Assembly: GCF_048820935.1 (NCBI RefSeq) | Contig: NZ_JBMERD010000024.1 | Span: 1 to 19,040, forward strand | Length of the DNA: 19,040 nt | Source of the DNA: Algicoccus sp048820935 | GTDB lineage: Bacteria > Pseudomonadota > Gammaproteobacteria > Burkholderiales > Burkholderiaceae_B | Reading direction: 5' to 3' | In this document: positions 14,072-19,040 of the stretch, in pieces | How the letters are laid out: each line of letters begins with the position of its first letter | How positions within the stretch are numbered: the first letter of the stretch is position 1 | Position numbers and translations under genes: made by a program | Notes under the pieces: model-generated | Database searches by the model: none | Told to the model about the DNA's origin: nothing | Seen by the model: only the letters and a program-made list of their open reading frames with translations

Positions 14072-17059
14072 ATGAAACTAAAATTTGACCGAAATCTGCC
14101 GCATCAGAAAGCAGCTTGGGAGGCTGTGGTTGCTCTGTTTGCTGGACAGGAAAGTTGCTTTACACCGTTCACGATGCCGCAGCCCGAGCAGTGGGCAAAA
14201 GATGGGCAGGGTGTACTGGGGCTGGGTAGCAACGCGCAAGGCACCGCCAATCGGTTGGTGCTTGGTGAGGAGGAACTATTACACAACCTGAGGCAGGTGC
14301 AGTTGAAAAATGGTTTGCAACCTAGCAACAGCCTAGATAAAAATGATCTGCATTACACGGTGGAAATGGAAACAGGAACGGGTAAGACTTATGTGTACCT
14401 GCGTTCCATTTACGAGTTGTATCAAGCTTATGGCATGACCAAGTTCATCATTGTAGTGCCCACTCTGGCTATCAAGGAAGGGGTGAAGAAGTCGATCGAG
14501 ATCACCAGAGATCATCTGGCCGACATCTATAAGGAAACCAAGGTAGACGCTTTTGTCTATGATTCTGGCAATCTGGATCAGGTACGAAACTTTGCCGAAT
14601 CCAGTCATATCCAGATTATGGTAATTAATATTGATGCTTTCCGTCGTAGCTTTACCGATCCGACAAAAGAAACTCGCGCCAATATTATTCACCGCTATAA
14701 CGATGGGTTGGAGGGGCAAAAGCCGATTCAGCTGATTGCTCAGACTCACCCAATTGTGATTATTGACGAACCACAAACGGTTGATACAACCCCCAAATCT
14801 GCTGAAGCCATTAAATCGCTTAACCCACTGTTTACTCTGAGGTTTTCAGCCACTCACCGTGAAAAGCATCTGCCGATCTATCGATTGGATGCCGTGGATG
14901 CTTATAACCAGAAGTTGGTGAAAGAAATTGCTGTTCTGGAAGTTATGCCTAAGGATGACAATAACAGCGCATATATTTCGTTGCTAGATGTGCGCAACAA
15001 TAAGGGAGTCGTTGAGGCGCAACTTGAGTACGATAGTCTGACTCGCGCTGGCACTGTTAAGCGAGAAAAGAAATGGCTGAAGCAGGGTACAGATCTGTAT
15101 GAACTGACTCGCCGTGACCTCTATGAGGGTTATATCATCAAGGATATTGGTGCGGTCCCCGGCCAAGGGTGGGTGGATTTCACCTCTAGACCGGAAATTT
15201 TACAAATCGGACAAACAATCGGTGGTGTGGATGATCTTGCTTACAAGCGTTTGCAAATTCATAAAACCATTGAAACCCACCTCAAACGAGAACTGCAATT
15301 ACGTCCACTAGGCATCAAAGTGCTGTCGCTTTTCTTTATCGATAGGGTATCCAATTACCGTGTGTACGATGAAGATGGCAAGCAAGAACTGGGTGTTTAT
15401 GGTCAGATGTTTGAGGAGGAATACCTCAAGCTGGCTCGTCATCCACAATATCAGAGCTTGTTTGGCGAGCTAGACTGGGACAGCCATGTGAGTACGGTGC
15501 ATGATGGTTATTTTGCGGCTGATCGAAAGGGTGTAGCCAAGGATACAAGCGGTAAAACTGCTGATGACGAGTCCGCATATGATCTGATCATGCGTGATAA
15601 AGAAAAATTACTTAGTGAGAAAATACCGCTTCGTTTCATCTTTTCGCACTCGGCGCTGCGTGAAGGTTGGGACAACCCGAATGTGTTCCAGATATGTACC
15701 TTAAACGAAACCAAATCAACGATTAAAAAGCGTCAGGAAATAGGTCGGGGCTTGCGTTTGTCAGTTAATCAAAATGGCGACCGAATAACAGATACTGGTT
15801 ACGCCATTAACACGCTCACTGTGGTGGCCAATGAGTCCTACGCTGACTTTACCGCAGCGTTGCAAAAAGAGATTGAAGAGGAAGACGGTATTCGCTTCGG
15901 TGTGGTGGAGCAACACAGCTTTGCTAGTATTCCGGTAGAAACGGAAGACGGTGAGTTGGCATACCTAGGTGTGGAGCAGTCGGAGCATTTATTCGACCAT
16001 CTGAAAGTAAACGAATTTATCGACAAGTCCGGCAAAGTGCAGGACAGTCTGAAAATCGCTTTAAAGCATGATCTTCTGATTCTGCCTCCTGAGTTCGATG
16101 TAGTGAAACCTGCTGTTGAGCATATTCTGAAAAAGATTGCCGGTGGCTTGAATGTCAAAAACGCCAATCAGGAACACATCGCCAAGCCTCGCAAAGAAGT
16201 TATCCTGGGTGCCGATTTCAAAGATCTGTGGGATCGAATCAAATACAAGACAGTGTACCAAGTTGATTTTGACATCGAGAAACTAGTTCAAGACTGTATT
16301 GTTGACATGAGGCTAATGACGGTTCCCAAGCCAAAGTTCACCACTTCAATTGCCACTATTACCTTGGACGAAAGCGGTGTGGGTGTGAAAGATGTCTTGG
16401 AAATCACTGAGTTGTATGACGCACAATATCAACACCTGCCGGATGTGCTCAGTTATCTGCAAAACAAGACTCAGTTGACTCGGCGTACCCTTGGTCGCAT
16501 TTTGGTGGAGAGCGGACGCTTAGATGATTTGAAAAAGAATCCACAAAAGTTTATCGAGAATACCTTGAGTATCATTCAGCGTAAAAAAATGCACGCATTG
16601 GTGGACGGCATTAAGTACGAAAAAATTGGTGAGCAGGATTTCTATGCTCAGGAGCTCTTTCTTGAGCACGAGCTTAAAGGCTACTTGGAACAGAATATGC
16701 TGGAAGTTAGCAAGAGTCTGTATAGCCATATTTTGTACGACTCAAATACCGAGAGTGATTTTGCTGAGGGGTTGGAAAAAAACGAAGCCGTTAAGCTTTA
16801 CAGCAAATTGCCGGGTTGGTTCAAGATTGATACACCGCTAGGTAGCTACAACCCGGACTGGGCTATTTTGATTGATAAAGATGGTGCCGATCGCCTGTAC
16901 TTCGTTGTGGAAACCAAGAGCAGTTTGTTCACTGAAGATTTGCGCCGTAGTGAAGAAGACAAAATAAAATGCGGCAGAGCGCATTTTGATGCACTAGGAA
17001 CCGGCGTTGAATATCAGGTGGCCAATAAAGCTGATGTGATTGATGAGTGGATTGGCTAA
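14072..17059 (+). CDS. res: Type III restriction endonuclease (Res)
   Basis: Protein of 995 residues; ATP-dependent helicase-nuclease partner of Mod. The N-terminus KLKFDRNLPHQKAAWEAV is typical of Res. Walker A ETGTGKT is at 100-106, DEPQ at 232-235 and RFSATH at 257-262. The second lobe has SALREGWDNPNVFQI and QEIGRGLRL. Near the C-terminus, NPDWAI...YFVVETK (927-949) supplies the PD-(D/E)xK nuclease residues D929, E947 and K949, so the enzyme looks catalytically complete. ATG-14072 is chosen over an in-frame TTG at 14057 because GAGGGTGGGG lies just before it. It is the last gene of the operon, followed by a strong terminator at 17182. Length is normal for Res proteins. All helicase and nuclease motifs appear intact. 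Confidence 0.93.
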   Translation: MKLKFDRNLPHQKAAWEAVVALFAGQESCFTPFTMPQPEQWAKDGQGVLGLGSNAQGTANRLVLGEEELLHNLRQVQLKNGLQPSNSLDKNDLHYTVEMETGTGKTYVYLRSIYELYQAYGMTKFIIVVPTLAIKEGVKKSIEITRDHLADIYKETKVDAFVYDSGNLDQVRNFAESSHIQIMVINIDAFRRSFTDPTKETRANIIHRYNDGLEGQKPIQLIAQTHPIVIIDEPQTVDTTPKSAEAIKSLNPLFTLRFSATHREKHLPIYRLDAVDAYNQKLVKEIAVLEVMPKDDNNSAYISLLDVRNNKGVVEAQLEYDSLTRAGTVKREKKWLKQGTDLYELTRRDLYEGYIIKDIGAVPGQGWVDFTSRPEILQIGQTIGGVDDLAYKRLQIHKTIETHLKRELQLRPLGIKVLSLFFIDRVSNYRVYDEDGKQELGVYGQMFEEEYLKLARHPQYQSLFGELDWDSHVSTVHDGYFAADRKGVAKDTSGKTADDESAYDLIMRDKEKLLSEKIPLRFIFSHSALREGWDNPNVFQICTLNETKSTIKKRQEIGRGLRLSVNQNGDRITDTGYAINTLTVVANESYADFTAALQKEIEEEDGIRFGVVEQHSFASIPVETEDGELAYLGVEQSEHLFDHLKVNEFIDKSGKVQDSLKIALKHDLLILPPEFDVVKPAVEHILKKIAGGLNVKNANQEHIAKPRKEVILGADFKDLWDRIKYKTVYQVDFDIEKLVQDCIVDMRLMTVPKPKFTTSIATITLDESGVGVKDVLEITELYDAQYQHLPDVLSYLQNKTQLTRRTLGRILVESGRLDDLKKNPQKFIENTLSIIQRKKMHALVDGIKYEKIGEQDFYAQELFLEHELKGYLEQNMLEVSKSLYSHILYDSNTESDFAEGLEKNEAVKLYSKLPGWFKIDTPLGSYNPDWAILIDKDGADRLYFVVETKSSLFTEDLRRSEEDKIKCGRAHFDALGTGVEYQVANKADVIDEWIG

Positions 17060-17181
17060 TGGGTATGTGTGCTTTTGAATGTATGTAGAGCCCGGATGAC
17101 GCTACGTTGACCAAGGCGAAACGGATGAATGTGGTTCAGCATGTTGGACTCTTGTAATATTTCAATAAACGGAGTCATAAG

Positions 17182-17212
17182 AAAACCCCGCTCGGTTTGC
17201 TGGCGGGGTTTT
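17182..17212 (+). terminator. Bidirectional rho-independent terminator
   Basis: Ten-base-pair stem AAAACCCCGC / GCGGGGTTTT with an 11-base loop. A T-run follows on both strands, so it can stop the operon from the left and the integrase transcript from the right. It lies between the convergent genes. Confidence 0.9.
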
Positions 17213-17241
17213 AGCAGACCAGCGATCATCAATTGTCAGTT

Positions 17242-18576
17242 TCATACATGGCTTAATGCAGCATTCAAGTTGATTCCATTTTGAGTGAGTAAGTCACCAA
17301 TCTGTTTAAGCAACGCAGCATCTGCTTCAGGGTCTGGCACTGGCTCTGTGCGATGAGTTTGCCTGAATTTTGCGTGAATTGCTTGTTTGTTAATATGAAT
17401 ATATCGTTGCAAACTTTGTAAAGTTTTGTGACCTGAAATTGCTTGAATCTCTGGCAATGTCCATCCCTTTTCTGCCAATCTAGAACAGGCCTCATGTCGA
17501 AGATCATGCCAGGTAAAATCACGAATGCTTAACGCATCGCAAGCGATTTTCAGTAGCCGGTACGCACGATCTGCAAACAGACCACCAAAAACAGGATCAT
17601 CAGAGCCTGCTTTGCCTTGTGCTTGGGCTTGAGTCTTAAGTGCAGAGAGGGTTTCAACTGCTCTGGGAGACAACGGCAAATACGCCGGAATACCTTTGTT
17701 CACTGGACCCAAGTACTGAACTGGAATTAACAAATGTTCGGACCCTGATTCTATATTTACCCAACCCCAAGTCATGGCAAATAGTTTCCCGCGACGTAAA
17801 GCGCACTCAATTGCCAAAATGAATCCTGCGTGGATATATCGTAGACTGTCGTGCGGTGAGATTAAAAGCTGGTCCCCTTGGCTGATTTCAATTATATGAT
17901 CAGAATCTGACTGTGGTGCTTGGTTCTGCGCGTCTGAAATTGCAGCAAACAGTGTCTCTAAAGCATTTAATTCATTTTGACTCAATCGCCGATCTCTTTT
18001 TCGTGACTGTCCAAGTACTCTTGCTTGTTGCGCTGCACGAGTTGGATCTTCAATTTGCCATCGCCAGCCTGGTGGCAAATAAGTACTTGTCGTCCCCGCA
18101 GCATGCTTGAACAGCCGTGATAGAAGATTGAGGTCATTTGTAATTGTTGAATCGGCTCGATCCTCCTCGCGACGGTCATCAATAAAAGCTTCGATGTCGA
18201 GTTGTTTGATGTCTTTGAGCGGCACTGCACCTAGAGGCCCTTCAGACCATAATTTTGCCCGGCTTTTGTCTTTTAGGAAACGGTGATATAAGGTTTGGTA
18301 TTTGGGATCATTCGGATATTGCTGTAAGTTTTTTTCCAAATGCTCTTGTGTCTCTTTTCTCCAAATCTGCATTGCTTTTGCTAGTGAGATATCGGTTGGC
18401 AAAATACGACCATTGTGACGGATTTGCTTAATTGATGCTTCGACAGCGTCAGCCCACGCTTGAGCCTCACGCTTCGTATCAAACGTGCGTGTCTTGCGAA
18501 TTTGTTTCGAACCCATGCGTGACGAACGCACTTCAGCGCGCCAGGTCCCTGCGGGTGTTTTATGAATCGATGCCAT
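17242..18576 (-). CDS. Tyrosine recombinase / island integrase
   Basis: Protein of 444 residues. An N-terminal arm-binding-like region (residues 1-60, TWRAEVRSSRMG...RTFDTKREAQAWA) is followed by a SAM-like core-binding domain and the catalytic domain. Catalytic residues are visible: R261 in ALRRGK, H357 and R360 in WHDLRHEACSRL, H383 in SGHKTLQ and Y392 in RYIHIN. The family motif after the first Arg is usually RRGE; here it is RRGK. The gene begins about 420 bases from a tRNA-Met gene and points away from it, the usual layout of tRNA-targeted islands. GGGAG lies about ten bases before the ATG. It should catalyse integration and excision of the island. No excisionase gene is evident beside it; the HTH protein at 5497-5820 is a possible candidate. 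Confidence 0.93.
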   Translation of the reverse strand: MASIHKTPAGTWRAEVRSSRMGSKQIRKTRTFDTKREAQAWADAVEASIKQIRHNGRILPTDISLAKAMQIWRKETQEHLEKNLQQYPNDPKYQTLYHRFLKDKSRAKLWSEGPLGAVPLKDIKQLDIEAFIDDRREEDRADSTITNDLNLLSRLFKHAAGTTSTYLPPGWRWQIEDPTRAAQQARVLGQSRKRDRRLSQNELNALETLFAAISDAQNQAPQSDSDHIIEISQGDQLLISPHDSLRYIHAGFILAIECALRRGKLFAMTWGWVNIESGSEHLLIPVQYLGPVNKGIPAYLPLSPRAVETLSALKTQAQAQGKAGSDDPVFGGLFADRAYRLLKIACDALSIRDFTWHDLRHEACSRLAEKGWTLPEIQAISGHKTLQSLQRYIHINKQAIHAKFRQTHRTEPVPDPEADAALLKQIGDLLTQNGINLNAALSHV

Positions 18577-18941
18577 GCCTTTAATGCTCCCATATAAAAA
18601 TGGAATTTACAAAAGCAAACAGGCAAAAAAAAGGAAAAACGCTTAAATTTCCTTTTTTAAAGACCCAATCCGATCTGAAATCAAGCCATTGTGACTGTTA
18701 GGAGACCTGTGAATTCATGAGGTTGCTAACGCATATGCACACTCAGAAAATCTGATCTCGATGGTCATTATTTGATTCAAACCCACTTCGGACCCTCATT
18801 GCTGCTCCCGTAAAATCGGGGTTGCAAGGGGTTTTCTTATGCTTTCAATTTAAATTCGCCAATTCTCTTCAATTTCAAAAGTGCCACTAAAAGTGCCACT
18901 AATTGGTTAAAAATTGAGCAATTCAAATTTTTCTTTAAAGC
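18577..18941. other. Integrase upstream / attachment-type region
   Basis: No gene is seen. The region contains an 11-bp A/T inverted repeat (AAAAAAGGAAA / TTTCCTTTTTT, 18627-18658), a CCCG/CGGG hairpin near 18808 and the tandem repeats at 18877-18900. It probably holds the integrase promoter and integrase binding sites. Confidence 0.5.
18877..18900 (+). repeat. Tandem 12-bp repeats, probable integrase arm sites
   Basis: AAAAGTGCCACT occurs twice in perfect tandem (18877-18888 and 18889-18900). It lies between the integrase gene and the tRNA. Tandem short direct repeats at this position are typical arm-type binding sites for tyrosine integrases. The function is inferred from location. Confidence 0.6.
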
Positions 18942-18942
18942 A

Positions 18943-18984
18943 TAAAAAAAGCCCGAGAGTAGCATGAATGCTGGCTCTCGGGCT
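18943..18984 (-). terminator. Terminator of tRNA-Met
   Basis: Ten-base-pair stem AGCCCGAGAG / CTCTCGGGCT, with an inner AGCAT/ATGCT stem. On the minus strand it is followed by seven T residues. It starts ten bases past the tRNA CCA end, so it terminates tRNA transcription and insulates the integrase gene. Confidence 0.9.
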
Positions 18985-18993
18985 ATATGTCTT

Positions 18994-19040
18994 TGGTGGC
19001 GCATCAGGGACTCGAACCCCGGACCTGCGGATTATGATTC
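18994..19040 (-). tRNA. tRNA-Met (CAT), 3' part, cut by window end
   Basis: The minus strand shows the anticodon loop TTCATAA with flanking stem bases, a variable region, the T arm CGGGG-TTCGAGT-CCCTG, the acceptor strand ATGCGCC, discriminator A and an encoded CCA. The 5' half lies beyond the window. The anticodon is CAT. Elongator Met is most likely, but Ile2 (lysidine-modified CAT) cannot be excluded without the D arm and acceptor 5' strand. It is the probable integration target of the island. Confidence 0.88.

Noticed and set aside
8145..17059. DISARM or BREX system
   Set aside because: The SNF2 helicase and methyltransferase invite this call, but no DUF1998 (DrmB), DrmC, PglZ or BrxC-like gene is present. 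The nuclease and methylase are clear type III Res and Mod.
18698..18745. A fifth MITE-like start (TTAGGAGACCTGTGAATTCATG)
   Set aside because: The matching right end is absent about 99 bases downstream and the conserved core is missing.

Overview
The window looks like the tRNA-proximal end of a mobile genomic island in a pseudomonad-phylum (probably gamma- or betaproteobacterial) chromosome. The support is the CAT-anticodon tRNA end at the right edge, the IS5-family insertion sequence, a P2 gpA-like replication protein and the codon style. The species cannot be named from this sequence. Base composition is a mosaic. Positions 2.5-8.1 kb are strongly AT-rich, the restriction-type operon at 8.1-17.1 kb is intermediate, and the IS is clearly GC-richer than everything else.

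Layout, left to right. (1) 1-2513: an orphan AbiEi/DUF6088-like winged-helix protein, then a 99-bp inverted-repeat element, then an intact IS5-family IS (about 1124-2404) directly abutting a second 99-bp element. (2) 2514-4169: an AT-rich, mostly gene-less stretch with two more copies of the 99-bp element and two tiny doubtful ORFs overlapping by TAATG. (3) 4217-5059 (minus): a small TIR/DUF4062-like protein with a C-terminal winged helix, a candidate stand-alone effector. (4) 5497-7513: a helix-turn-helix/AT-hook regulator followed by a gpA-like (PF05840) rolling-circle initiator whose metal-binding and tyrosine motifs are altered, then a 630-bp gap rich in TTGATT boxes. (5) 8145-17059: a tight four-gene operon of SNF2-type helicase with a PLD-like N-terminus, DUF4391 protein, type III Mod methyltransferase and type III Res nuclease. 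(6) 17182-17212: a bidirectional terminator, followed by a convergent tyrosine integrase, an attachment-type region with two tandem 12-bp repeats, a strong tRNA terminator and the 3' end of a tRNA-Met gene.

How the parts may work together. The integrase and tRNA end suggest integration into or next to tRNA-Met. The regulator and gpA-like protein suggest a replication module, as in phage satellites or mobilizable islands. The four-gene operon and the TIR-like protein are the probable anti-phage cargo. The operon is the candidate system of most interest: a type III restriction-modification pair physically coupled to an SNF2 helicase whose N-terminal PLD fold appears to have lost its HKD catalytic residues, plus the accessory DUF4391 protein. 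The four 99-bp elements, three flanked by perfect TTAG duplications, look like an unautonomous (MITE) family mobilised by an IS5-group transposase with different ends from the IS seen here. No CRISPR array, rRNA, phage structural gene or conjugation gene was recognised.
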